A stretch of 7,934 nt of DNA from Bacteroidetes bacterium UBA2664 (GTDB taxonomy: Bacteria > Bacteroidota > Rhodothermia > Balneolales > Balneolaceae), in the NCBI GenBank assembly GCA_002359315.1, contig DEMS01000037.1, positions 1,385-9,318 on the forward strand, written 5' to 3'. Positions 1 to 6,664 of this stretch are shown here, piece by piece (position 1 is the first letter of the stretch; each line of letters starts with the position of its first letter). Under the pieces are notes generated by a model that was not told the DNA's origin, made no database searches, and saw only the letters and a program-made list of their open reading frames with translations. The position numbers and the translations under genes were made by a program.

Positions 1-95
1 TCCAATCTGGATTGACCGGCCTTTGCAATGAAAAAGGCCAGAGCGTACCCTATTAAAAAAAGGATGATAAGCAGTATCCACACAGTAGGTTCCAT
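1..95 (-). CDS. N-terminus of a membrane-anchored protein, possibly RmuC (partial)
   Basis: An ATG at 93-95 on the minus strand opens a frame of 31 codons that runs off the left edge without a stop. The peptide starts MEPTVW and continues with a strongly hydrophobic stretch at residues 5-24, followed by a basic segment (AKAGQSR). This is one N-terminal membrane anchor with the chain continuing into the cytoplasm. Such a start is typical of RmuC, the anchored coiled-coil/nuclease-like protein linked to limiting DNA inversions, and the residues after the anchor fit, but 31 residues cannot prove the family. There is no convincing Shine-Dalgarno sequence; the 10 bases before the ATG are AAGATTCAGAT. 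The gene lies downstream of dnaJ on the same strand but is separated from it by 263 bases holding a palindromic element, so it probably has its own promoter. Any single-pass membrane protein is an alternative. Confidence 0.55.
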   Translation of the reverse strand, partial: MEPTVWILLIILFLIGYALAFFIAKAGQSRL

Positions 96-213
96 ATCTG
101 AATCTTCAGCTTTGATTTGATTTTAACAGAAGATAAATGATATGGGTGACAACTTCTGTCATCAGTTTGAAAAGAATTTTGGCAGTAACTTGTATTGAAA
201 CTAGTATAAAGAA

Positions 214-362
214 CATCTCGACACACTCCGTCGCCGTTCGGCTCCTTCATTGCTCGATGCGACGTAGAGGAGTGTTTTTTAAGAAAAACACTCTCAATCC
301 GTCAGTTCGAGCGCAGTACCGATGGTGTTTTTCCATCGGGACGAAGTCGAGAACTCCTCTAC
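214..362. repeat. Composite palindromic intergenic element at the 3' end of dnaJ
   Basis: Several nested inverted repeats fill this gap. The outer arms are 10 bases and perfect (264-273, GTAGAGGAGT, with 353-362, ACTCCTCTAC). Inside lie a perfect 10-base stem with a 4-base loop (270-279 with 284-293) and a perfect 7-base stem with a 7-base loop (319-325, CCGATGG, with 333-339). A further imperfect pair is AGTTC at 304-308 with GAACT at 351-355, flanked by TCGA cores. To the left, CATCTCGAC at 214-222 and GCTCGATG at 252-259 form another imperfect inverted pair. Motifs of the type GTTCTCGACT...CTGCGCTCGAAC recur between genes in many Bacteroidota; I recognise them from memory. The outer right arm contains the dnaJ stop codon (359-361). 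The stems may stabilise or end the dnaJ transcript, but no T-run follows them on the minus strand, so this is not a textbook terminator. Confidence 0.7.
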
Positions 363-1525
363 CCAAAAACATCTTTTATCTTGGAAAAGAAGCTTTTTTC
401 GCGATTTTCGGCACTGACCGGGTCAAAATGCTCATTCCCCTTGAGTGCTTCAATATGGGTTTTCTCCTCTGATGTCAGATCTTTCGGGATATAGACTTTC
501 ATATTAATAAATTGATCCCCTAACCCGGAATTATTCAATCCATTGATTCCCCTCTCTTTCATTCTAAGGAGTTTCCCGGGTTGCGTTCCGGGTTCTATTT
601 TCACTTTCGCTTTCCCTTTGAGTGTGGGTACTTCAACCTCAGTTCCCAGGATAGCATCCGGAATACTGATCATCAGATCATAATAGATATCATTCCCATC
701 GCGCTTGAAATGCTCATGTTTTTTCTCCTCAATAAGAACAATCAGATCCCCCGGCTGGCCACCCCTGATTCCTGAATTCCCCTGCCTTCGAAGCGTAATG
801 TAGTTACCGTTCGCCACACCGGAGGGTATATTAACCTTGATCTTTTCATCACTCTTATAGCGTCCTTCCCCGCTGCATTTCGAGCATTTATTACGAATAA
901 TTTTTCCCTCACCGGAGCATGTAGGGCACGGTTGCACATTTACAAACTGACCAAACATTGTTCTGGATACCTGTCTCACTTCACCGGTTCCGCTACATGT
1001 TGAGCAAGTTTCAAAATCCTCATCTGTTTCGGCGCCTGTACCTCCACAAGAGTCACACTGGATGTGTTTTTTCACTTTTAGAGTTTTTTCCACTCCAAAT
1101 GCAATCTCCTCCATGGTTAGAGCAACTTTCAATTTCATATCGGAACCGGGTCTGCCCGAACCCCTTCTCCCCCTGGAACGGCCTTGTCCGAATGGATCGC
1201 CGCCGCCAAAAATATCACCGCCAAAAATATCGCTGAATCGACTGAATATATCCTCAAAATCAGCATTTCCATATCCACCGGCACCGCCAAAGCCACCGCC
1301 ATTTAATCCGGCATGACCAAATTGATCATAGCGCTCTCTTTTCTGAGGATCTCTGAGTACATCATACGCTTCTGATGCTTCTTTAAATTTCTTTTCAGCA
1401 TCATCATCCCCTTTATTGCGATCCGGATGATATTTCATAGCCAGTTTCCAATATGCTTTTTTTAATTCAGCTTCACCGGCTCCTTTGTCGACTCCTAAAA
1501 TTTCGTAGTAATCTCGTTTTGACAT
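359..1525 (-). CDS. dnaJ: Chaperone protein DnaJ (Hsp40)
   Basis: This is the cytoplasmic J-domain co-chaperone that binds unfolded clients and stimulates DnaK ATP hydrolysis. At 388 residues it is a full-length type I DnaJ. The J domain covers residues 1-70 with HPD at 33-35. The Gly/Phe-rich linker covers about 74-118. The zinc domain has four CxxCxGxG repeats starting at C157, C174, C200 and C214, giving all eight cysteines. The substrate-binding C-terminal domains and dimerisation tail follow to residue 388. One oddity is Trp at position 26 in helix II, where E. coli DnaJ has Lys on the face that contacts DnaK. The ATG lies 9 bases after the grpE stop with a weak AGG about 6 bases upstream, so the pair is one operon read from the right. 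The stop codon is TAG and lies in the arm of a palindromic element. Confidence 0.98.
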   Translation of the reverse strand: MSKRDYYEILGVDKGAGEAELKKAYWKLAMKYHPDRNKGDDDAEKKFKEASEAYDVLRDPQKRERYDQFGHAGLNGGGFGGAGGYGNADFEDIFSRFSDIFGGDIFGGGDPFGQGRSRGRRGSGRPGSDMKLKVALTMEEIAFGVEKTLKVKKHIQCDSCGGTGAETDEDFETCSTCSGTGEVRQVSRTMFGQFVNVQPCPTCSGEGKIIRNKCSKCSGEGRYKSDEKIKVNIPSGVANGNYITLRRQGNSGIRGGQPGDLIVLIEEKKHEHFKRDGNDIYYDLMISIPDAILGTEVEVPTLKGKAKVKIEPGTQPGKLLRMKERGINGLNNSGLGDQFINMKVYIPKDLTSEEKTHIEALKGNEHFDPVSAENREKSFFSKIKDVFG

Positions 1526-1534
1526 ATAACCTAT

Positions 1535-2140
1535 TTATTCACTTACTATTACTTTTGCATGGCGTAAGGTTTTATCCCCCATTTGATAACCGTTTTCTAC
1601 AATTTGCAGTACGGTATCACTTTCAACAGAATCATCCTCCGGTTTCTGTCTGAGCATCGCATCATGCAGATCTACATTAAAGGGCACACCCACCTCATCG
1701 ATTCGTTTTACATTGTGTTTTGCCAGGATGTCATCAAATTTATTTGCTATCATTTGTACACCATCCAGATATGGAGAATCTCCACTTGCACTCTTCATTG
1801 CATCCAGAGTCCGAAGCAGATCATCACTGATAGGTAAAAATTCAATAACCGCAGCTTCACGAGCTGTCTGAAATATCATTTCCCTATCTCTGTTCAGACG
1901 TTTACGCATGTTGTCCATCTCTGCGGCTTTTCGCAGCTGTGCATCTTTTATCTGATCAATTTCTTCTTCAAGTTCCCTGATTCGCTGCTGTTGATCCTCA
2001 ATCAGCCGGTCCACTTCATCAACTTTTTCATTTGACTCAATGTTTGATTCTGAACCGTTCAGCTCTTCAGCAAGATCCGAATCACTGTTTTTTTTCATCT
2101 TCGATTTTTTTTCTTTTGCACTCATTTCTTTGATACTCAT
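1535..2140 (-). CDS. grpE: Nucleotide exchange factor GrpE
   Basis: GrpE releases ADP from DnaK and so resets the chaperone cycle in the cytoplasm. The 201-residue product has the family layout: a charged, disordered N-terminus (residues 1-40), a long heptad-rich helix that dimerises (about 42-100, with RIRELEEEIDQI), a short helical bundle (100-142), and the C-terminal beta-wing that contacts DnaK. The signature is in the wing: GVPFNVDLHDAM at 151-162, then VENGYQMGDKTLRHAKVIV at 181-199. I chose ATG at 2140. The frame can be extended by three codons to a GTG at 2149, and an internal ATG at 2125 is also possible; no Shine-Dalgarno sequence separates these choices. dnaJ follows after 9 bases. 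In many bacteria hrcA precedes grpE; here no hrcA and no CIRCE operator are present in the window, so heat-shock control must act another way or from elsewhere. Confidence 0.96.
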   Translation of the reverse strand: MSIKEMSAKEKKSKMKKNSDSDLAEELNGSESNIESNEKVDEVDRLIEDQQQRIRELEEEIDQIKDAQLRKAAEMDNMRKRLNRDREMIFQTAREAAVIEFLPISDDLLRTLDAMKSASGDSPYLDGVQMIANKFDDILAKHNVKRIDEVGVPFNVDLHDAMLRQKPEDDSVESDTVLQIVENGYQMGDKTLRHAKVIVSE

Positions 2141-2221
2141 TTTTATCACGGACGATCGTTCAGTCCATATTTATTTTTCTGTAGAAGACTTTCTGTTTGA
2201 TAGCATTTGAAGCAAATAACA

Positions 2222-2270
2222 TGCCACGAAACCTTTAAAAATAAGATTCTGACAATGTTTCGCAGTGGCA
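2222..2270 (-). terminator. Bulged hairpin between the VOC gene and grpE, possible weak terminator
   Basis: TGCCACGAAAC at 2222-2232 pairs with GTTTCGCAGTGGCA at 2257-2270 over 11 base pairs, with a 3-base bulge (GCA) in the second arm and a 24-base AT-rich loop. It starts 6 bases after the stop codon of the VOC gene on the minus strand, the usual place for a terminator. The bases that follow on that strand (TGTTATTTGC) are only moderately T-rich. It also sits about 80-130 bases upstream of the grpE start, so a role as an RNA or operator structure in grpE-dnaJ control is the alternative. Confidence 0.4.
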
Positions 2271-2276
2271 GATGCA

Positions 2277-2660
2277 CTATTCGTTCTCGTAAAAGAATTC
2301 GATGAGATTTCCATCAGGGTCAGACGCAAATAAAAACCGGCCTTTTTTTCTATTGGAAGGGCCACTCAAGATCGTAACTTCCTTATCTCGCAAATAAGCT
2401 GCCATTTCATCAACCTCTTCTGATGAATTGAGGTAGAATCCAAAATGATCTACACGAAAATCCCTTGAATTTGGATCATAACTTGTTTCCGCTTCGACGA
2501 TGACCAATGTGTCTTCCTCCCCGATTTTGTAAACAGCCATACTTTGACCCATTTTCCGAACCAGTTCAAAACCAAGTACCGAGCCGTAAAACTCTTCCGA
2601 TCGGTCGATACGATTCACTCTGATGGTGATGTGATTGATGCCTGATGGTTTAAAATTCAT
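2277..2660 (-). CDS. VOC superfamily (glyoxalase/bleomycin-resistance fold) protein
   Basis: A 127-residue protein made of one complete vicinal-oxygen-chelate unit: two beta-alpha-beta-beta-beta modules, with NHITIRV at residues 9-15 opening the first and VDHFGFYL at 70-77 opening the second. The C-terminal DPDGNLIEFF at 114-123 is the classical end of a VOC domain. The likely metal ligands are H10, E56, H72 and E121, which match the His-Glu-His-Glu spacing of bacterial glyoxalase I (from memory H5, E56, H74, E122 in E. coli). The protein could therefore be a metal-dependent lyase, dioxygenase or thiol transferase acting on a small molecule; the sequence does not say which. The ATG at 2658-2660 has an AT-rich leader with no Shine-Dalgarno sequence. 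The neighbouring genes are separated by 136 bases (grpE) and 159 bases (barrel protein), so it is probably transcribed alone. Confidence 0.9.
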   Translation of the reverse strand: MNFKPSGINHITIRVNRIDRSEEFYGSVLGFELVRKMGQSMAVYKIGEEDTLVIVEAETSYDPNSRDFRVDHFGFYLNSSEEVDEMAAYLRDKEVTILSGPSNRKKGRFLFASDPDGNLIEFFYENE

Positions 2661-2819
2661 GAAAATAAATAAGTAATAAGTTAGCAGTAAAGGTGATGCA
2701 GAGCTTTAAACCCGACCCATATTGGGAGAGTATATCTGAGATGACCTTATAAAGATGGATTCTTAAGATAAGGATAACCACTCATTGATAAAAAAATGTG
2801 GAAATATTTATATGGAGGA

Positions 2820-4124
2820 TCAGAATCTTGTATTCACAATATTTGAAAAGTCAGATCCGAAGGTATAGGTAATGGCGATCGAGGTATTAAGTGAATAATC
2901 AGTTGCCAATTCTCTTTGTCTCAATAAAATATCTTCAATAGTTGAACTCCCGGCAGGTAAGGATAGCTGATCCTGAATCATTTGAAAATTGGTGCTGAAT
3001 CTTAGTGATAACCCCTCAATTATTCGGACAGACACACTCCCAAAAAAAACTGCACGCCTAAATGCTGCATCGTGGAAATAGTGGGATCCTATAATGCCCC
3101 CTGAAATACTGCCCCATGGCTGCAGAATATCAACAGATCCTCTTATCTCATGGTTTAAAAGATTTTCTTTTTCTGCTCCATAGATCGTTTCCTCAAAATA
3201 GTCGACATACGTATACCCTATCCGATATTGTAAGGTAATAGCCCTTCTGGTTGCTTCACTATAAGGTAGAAAACTGTATTCAACACCGGGATTAATTTCA
3301 ATTCGGTGGCGGGTATTTCTGTCATTTCGTGTTAAATAAGTTGCAAAGAGACCTGCAGACCAATGTTCATTTACACTTTTAATCGCATAACTGTCAATAC
3401 CGTGTCGCTGAATAGAACTTCGAATAGGATCTCTGTCATCTCCTCGTATTTCTACAAGTGTGTAATTAAAGTAGGGTCTGAATCTTAATTTCCATTCTTC
3501 TGTTACACGGTCTGCAAAAATCCCCCATCTGGAGTCAAAATCTGTCCGGTTGGACTCTAATCCTAAGCTCACAGATCCCAAATATGCTTCGAAAACCCAA
3601 AAATCCCATGGATCAATGATTTCATCCAGATCCTGGCCTTGTTCTAATTCCAATACATTATAGGACAAGCTTAATTGATTGGATATAGGGGTTTGACTTA
3701 TATAAGGTGATAATGCTAATTGTAATAAAGAAGTAATCTCATCCCGGGTTTCACTTGCTGTATTATTTCTTTCTGCAAAATAATTCAGTTCAAAACTGAT
3801 CTCTGAAAATGTTCTGAGTCCAATAAATGAAAGTTCGTATGCCATCGATCCCCCGGAAGCTGCAACTCGGGTAATAAAAATATGGATATCTGCTGATTCA
3901 GGATCTCTTACATAGTTGACAAAACTTATCTCTCGCCTGATATGATTGTAATCACAAAAATTACAATCCAAGTAAACGGTTGGCGCTCTGTTCACTCTTT
4001 GAAATTGTTCATCAGGACTTTCCATTTCATTTTGTTGTCCTTGAGCGATCAGCAGATCTGTAGCTAAGAAGAAGAATCCTGCTAAGAGTAATGAAAAGAT
4101 TTGAATTTTATGTAAAACACGCAT
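2820..4124 (-). CDS. Exported outer-membrane beta-barrel protein of unknown function with N-terminal CxxC
   Basis: The 434-residue product begins with a signal peptide: a basic start (MRVLHK), a hydrophobic core at residues 7-26 and a likely cleavage after A27 (LLIA|QGQQ). A short linker leads to a compact periplasmic-type domain at about 47-145. Its first strand has VYLDCNFCDY, giving C54 and C57, followed by HIRREISFVNYVRDP and ADIHIFIT. From about residue 170 to the end the chain alternates polar and aromatic/hydrophobic residues in strands of barrel length, and the last residue is Phe (VNTRF), as in substrates of the BAM machinery. Similar proteins are, from memory, annotated only as hypothetical in Bacteroidota; I cannot assign a function. 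I chose the ATG at 4124 over a TTG five codons upstream because it gives a normal signal peptide. It is divergent from rsmI across 242 bases. Confidence 0.88.
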   Translation of the reverse strand: MRVLHKIQIFSLLLAGFFFLATDLLIAQGQQNEMESPDEQFQRVNRAPTVYLDCNFCDYNHIRREISFVNYVRDPESADIHIFITRVAASGGSMAYELSFIGLRTFSEISFELNYFAERNNTASETRDEITSLLQLALSPYISQTPISNQLSLSYNVLELEQGQDLDEIIDPWDFWVFEAYLGSVSLGLESNRTDFDSRWGIFADRVTEEWKLRFRPYFNYTLVEIRGDDRDPIRSSIQRHGIDSYAIKSVNEHWSAGLFATYLTRNDRNTRHRIEINPGVEYSFLPYSEATRRAITLQYRIGYTYVDYFEETIYGAEKENLLNHEIRGSVDILQPWGSISGGIIGSHYFHDAAFRRAVFFGSVSVRIIEGLSLRFSTNFQMIQDQLSLPAGSSTIEDILLRQRELATDYSLNTSIAITYTFGSDFSNIVNTRF

Positions 4125-4366
4125 GCTTACTGCGATCAAAATAAAGGAAAATTGAGTTAGAAATTCTATTTGATGAATAGCTTAAAAGTGGCTTCCTGAA
4201 AGCGACGTTAATTATATTCAATATTAAATTTACATTTATTTCAGCTCTTTCTTCAAACCGCTTAAAACTTTTAACAATCAACGAAGAATCGCACAATGGG
4301 CCTTCCTGCTAAATTACTTCTGTAAATTGATCACACAATCGCTAAATTAACAACGATTAAAAAACC
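4125..4366. promoter_or_regulatory. Divergent AT-rich intergenic region between the barrel gene and rsmI
   Basis: These 242 bases separate two genes transcribed away from each other, so each must have a promoter here. The region is clearly more AT-rich than the genes. On the plus strand TAAATTTA at 4225-4232 is one base off the Bacteroidota -7 element TAnnTTTG, but it lies about 135 bases before the rsmI start and no matching -33 element is obvious. GCTAAATTA occurs twice, at 4308-4316 and 4341-4349, 33 bases apart. No RNA gene is visible. A 62-codon open frame on the minus strand (4108-4296) has no family features and I do not regard it as a gene. Confidence 0.4.
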
Positions 4367-5050
4367 ATGTCTACACTTTATATCATAGCAACCCCGATCG
4401 GCAATCTGGATGATATCACTCAGCGTGCAATCGATACCCTAAAAGAGGTCGATTTTGTTGCATGTGAAGATACCCGTACCTCTTCAGTGCTTTTACAGCG
4501 GTATCAAATCAGTAAACCGACTTTCTCTTTTCATCAACACAATGAACACCATAAGGTTGAGCATATATTGAATATATTGGGCGGCGGACAGAAAGTCGCA
4601 ATCATCAGTGATGCCGGTATGCCGGGTATTTCTGATCCGGGGTTTTTGGCGGTTAGAGCGGCGCATCAGAACGGATATCAGGTCATTGCGATTCCGGGTC
4701 CGGATGCCGTAACTACAGCCCTCGCATCAAGCGGACTCCCTTGTGACCGATTCGTTTTTGAAGGATTTTTGTCCCCAAAAAAGGGGCGCCAGACGCGGGT
4801 AAAAGAGATTACAGAATCTGCAATCACATGTGTAGTTTATGAAAGTCCTCATAAATTGATCCGATTCCTGGAGATGTTACACGAATTTGCGGGTGAAAAG
4901 CGTTGGGTATGCATCGCGCGGGAACTGACAAAAAAATTCGAAGAAGTGGATCGGGGCAGATTGGGTGAGGTACTGGATAGATGGAAAGAAAAACCTTCAA
5001 TAAAAGGCGAACTGGTCGTAGTGATCGCCGGAAAAGAGTATGATGAGTAA
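4367..5050 (+). CDS. rsmI: 16S rRNA (cytidine-1402-2'-O)-methyltransferase RsmI
   Basis: RsmI transfers a methyl group from S-adenosylmethionine to the 2'-OH of C1402 in the decoding centre of 16S rRNA, which tunes translational fidelity. The 227-residue protein is a tetrapyrrole-methylase-fold enzyme. Visible motifs are ATPIGNLDDIT at residues 8-18, CEDTRTS at 33-39, the SAM-site loop SDAGMPGISDPG at 81-92, PGPDAVTTAL at about 110-119, and near the end ELTKKFEE and KGELVVVIAG. It lacks the extra C-terminal segment of the 286-residue E. coli protein, and this shorter form is common in Bacteroidota. The ATG is preceded by an A-rich leader (GATTAAAAAACC) without a Shine-Dalgarno sequence. Its 3' end overlaps lnt, so the two form an operon. 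Confidence 0.97.
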   Translation: MSTLYIIATPIGNLDDITQRAIDTLKEVDFVACEDTRTSSVLLQRYQISKPTFSFHQHNEHHKVEHILNILGGGQKVAIISDAGMPGISDPGFLAVRAAHQNGYQVIAIPGPDAVTTALASSGLPCDRFVFEGFLSPKKGRQTRVKEITESAITCVVYESPHKLIRFLEMLHEFAGEKRWVCIARELTKKFEEVDRGRLGEVLDRWKEKPSIKGELVVVIAGKEYDE

Positions 5051-6590
5051 GAGCTGGAATAATAAATGGGCGTTAGCACTCACTGCACCGGTCTTACTGG
5101 CACTGTCGTTTCCACCGTTTAACGCGTCCATCCTGCAGATTCCGGCTTTTATCCTGTTATTTCAGCTGAGTATGTTATGCGATACTAAACGGGAAGTTGT
5201 TTACTTTGCTTACCCTTCTTTTGTACTTTGGAACCTCTTCTCAACCTATTGGCTGATGATGGCAACTGTTGCCGGCGGTTTAGCTGCCATACTTGCCAAT
5301 GCAGCGATCATGCTAATCCCGCTTCTGATTATTCGGAAATCTTTTAAATCGGAACACAACCCCATACTAATCTCCGTTTTTGCAGCTGCAACATGGGTTA
5401 GTTATGAGTTTCTGCACCATAACTGGGACCTGGCCTGGCCATGGCTCACGCTGGGGAATGGGTGGTCGAATCTAACCGGAGTCATCCAGTTTATCTCAGT
5501 AACCGGTGTTTTTGGAATTTCATTATGGGTTGTGCTGACAGCTTCGCTCCTTTTTTTATGGCTTAATAATCAATCCAAAAAGTTATTAGTTATCGGTTGT
5601 GTGGTTTTTCTTATGTTCCCGCTGTTTTCCATTATATCGTTCGTTGGAGTTGAAAATAGTGATAAGAACCCGACGGAAATTGTCATCATACAGCCCAATT
5701 CAGACTCCTATCAACCCTACGGCGGACATCCAACCGTCGATTCACTCATCGATAAACTACTGACTCTTTCAAACAGTGCCAGAACCGATCAAACCGATCT
5801 GATTATCTGGCCGGAAAACGCGATCGACACGAATCTCACAATTGAAAATCAGTATTATCACAGGATCAGTGACTCACTTAAAGTGTGGGACACTCAATTA
5901 ATCACAGGCAGTGGTTTTATTGATTTTTATGATGAGGGAGAAAGACCGCAAGTTTACCGTCAAACGCAAAATGGTGCTGCTTTTAACGTCTATAATGCAG
6001 CACTCTATTTCCAGCCGGATCTTCCTGCAGAGGTGTATAAGAAAGGGGAGCTGGTCCCTATCGTGGAGAGATTTCCATTCGTGGAATTCTTTCAGAAAGC
6101 AGACCATTTTGGATGGGTAGATTGGCCATCCATATCGGGCTTCGGTTTAGGTAAAACGGCCAAACTTTTTGATGTAAATGGTGAAAAAACACCTGCTTTG
6201 ATCTGCTATGACTCTGTATTCCCCGGATGGGTCAACCAATTTGTAAATAATGGTGCCGGTTTTTTAACGATTATTACGAATGATGGATGGTGGGGCGATT
6301 CACATGGACATATCCAGCACTTCGCTTTTGCCCGTTTGCGAGCCATCGAACACCGAATGTGGATCGCCAGGGCAGCGAATAACGGTATTTCAGGGATCAT
6401 CTCGCCGGATGGAAAAGTACAGAGAGAAACTAAATACTGGACCGAAGATGCATTCCGGTTTACGATTTATTCGAATACAAAACCAACATTCTACAGTAGA
6501 TTTGGTAATTGGATTGGGTATTTGAGTGTGGTTTTGATGATTCTTGGGGTTTTAGCAGGAAGTTTGGCGGGTAAAAAACCCTCATCCTAA
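5040..6590 (+). CDS. lnt: Apolipoprotein N-acyltransferase Lnt
   Basis: Lnt is an inner-membrane enzyme that moves an acyl chain from a phospholipid to the free amino group of the N-terminal cysteine of diacylated lipoproteins, the last maturation step. The product has 516 residues, close to the 512 of E. coli. Residues 8-203 hold about six to seven membrane segments, 212-480 form the nitrilase-like (CN_hydrolase) periplasmic domain, and 489-510 is the last membrane helix. The catalytic triad is complete: E259 in WPEN, K335 in YKKGELVP and C389 in LICYDSVFP. E343 in VPIVERFPF matches another essential glutamate of the family. NDGWWGDS at 413-420 is also typical. The start overlaps rsmI by 11 bases (ATG at 5040) or 8 bases (ATG at 5043), with GGAAAAGAG just upstream, so coupling to rsmI translation is likely. 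The stop TAA lies in a repeat. Confidence 0.96.
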   Translation: MMSKSWNNKWALALTAPVLLALSFPPFNASILQIPAFILLFQLSMLCDTKREVVYFAYPSFVLWNLFSTYWLMMATVAGGLAAILANAAIMLIPLLIIRKSFKSEHNPILISVFAAATWVSYEFLHHNWDLAWPWLTLGNGWSNLTGVIQFISVTGVFGISLWVVLTASLLFLWLNNQSKKLLVIGCVVFLMFPLFSIISFVGVENSDKNPTEIVIIQPNSDSYQPYGGHPTVDSLIDKLLTLSNSARTDQTDLIIWPENAIDTNLTIENQYYHRISDSLKVWDTQLITGSGFIDFYDEGERPQVYRQTQNGAAFNVYNAALYFQPDLPAEVYKKGELVPIVERFPFVEFFQKADHFGWVDWPSISGFGLGKTAKLFDVNGEKTPALICYDSVFPGWVNQFVNNGAGFLTIITNDGWWGDSHGHIQHFAFARLRAIEHRMWIARAANNGISGIISPDGKVQRETKYWTEDAFRFTIYSNTKPTFYSRFGNWIGYLSVVLMILGVLAGSLAGKKPSS

Positions 6591-6632
6591 ATTTATTTCA
6601 GGATTTTCGTAGCCTAATCAGTGAATGGGCAC
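6587..6632 (+). repeat. Intergenic palindromic repeat, copy A (degraded)
   Basis: This stretch matches the reverse complement of 7890-7934 at 36 of 45 aligned positions, with one single-base gap, including a perfect 15-base run (6590-6604, AATTTATTTCAGGAT). Seven of the nine differences are transitions, as expected for decaying copies of one sequence. Its first hairpin (CTAAA...TTCAG) is damaged compared with copy B. It begins inside the stop codon of lnt and fills over half of the 74-base gap between the convergent lnt and alkC genes. I see no other terminator there. Confidence 0.65.
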
Positions 6633-6664
6633 TTTGTTTGGATTCGACCCCTAAACTAAAACCA

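Noticed and set aside
270..293. 10-base-pair hairpin read as an intrinsic terminator of dnaJ
   Set aside because: The stem is AT-rich, its T-run is inside the stem, and no T-tract follows on the minus strand. I keep it as part of the repeat element only.
137..472. 111-codon open frame on the plus strand overlapping the dnaJ 3' end
   Set aside because: It runs antisense through dnaJ and through the palindromic element, has no recognisable motif, and its composition follows the repeats. It is best explained as a chance frame.
958..1316. Open frames antisense to dnaJ rich in Pro
   Set aside because: They mirror the Gly-rich linker and zinc region of dnaJ on the other strand, which produces Pro-rich antisense frames.
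2745..2773. CCTTAT...ATAAGG hairpin downstream of the barrel gene
   Set aside because: Only six plus four base pairs with unequal internal bases and no following T-run. Too weak to call a terminator or operator.
4108..4296. 62-codon open frame on the minus strand in the divergent promoter region
   Set aside because: It overlaps the start of the barrel gene, has no ribosome site and no family features, and lies where promoters are needed.
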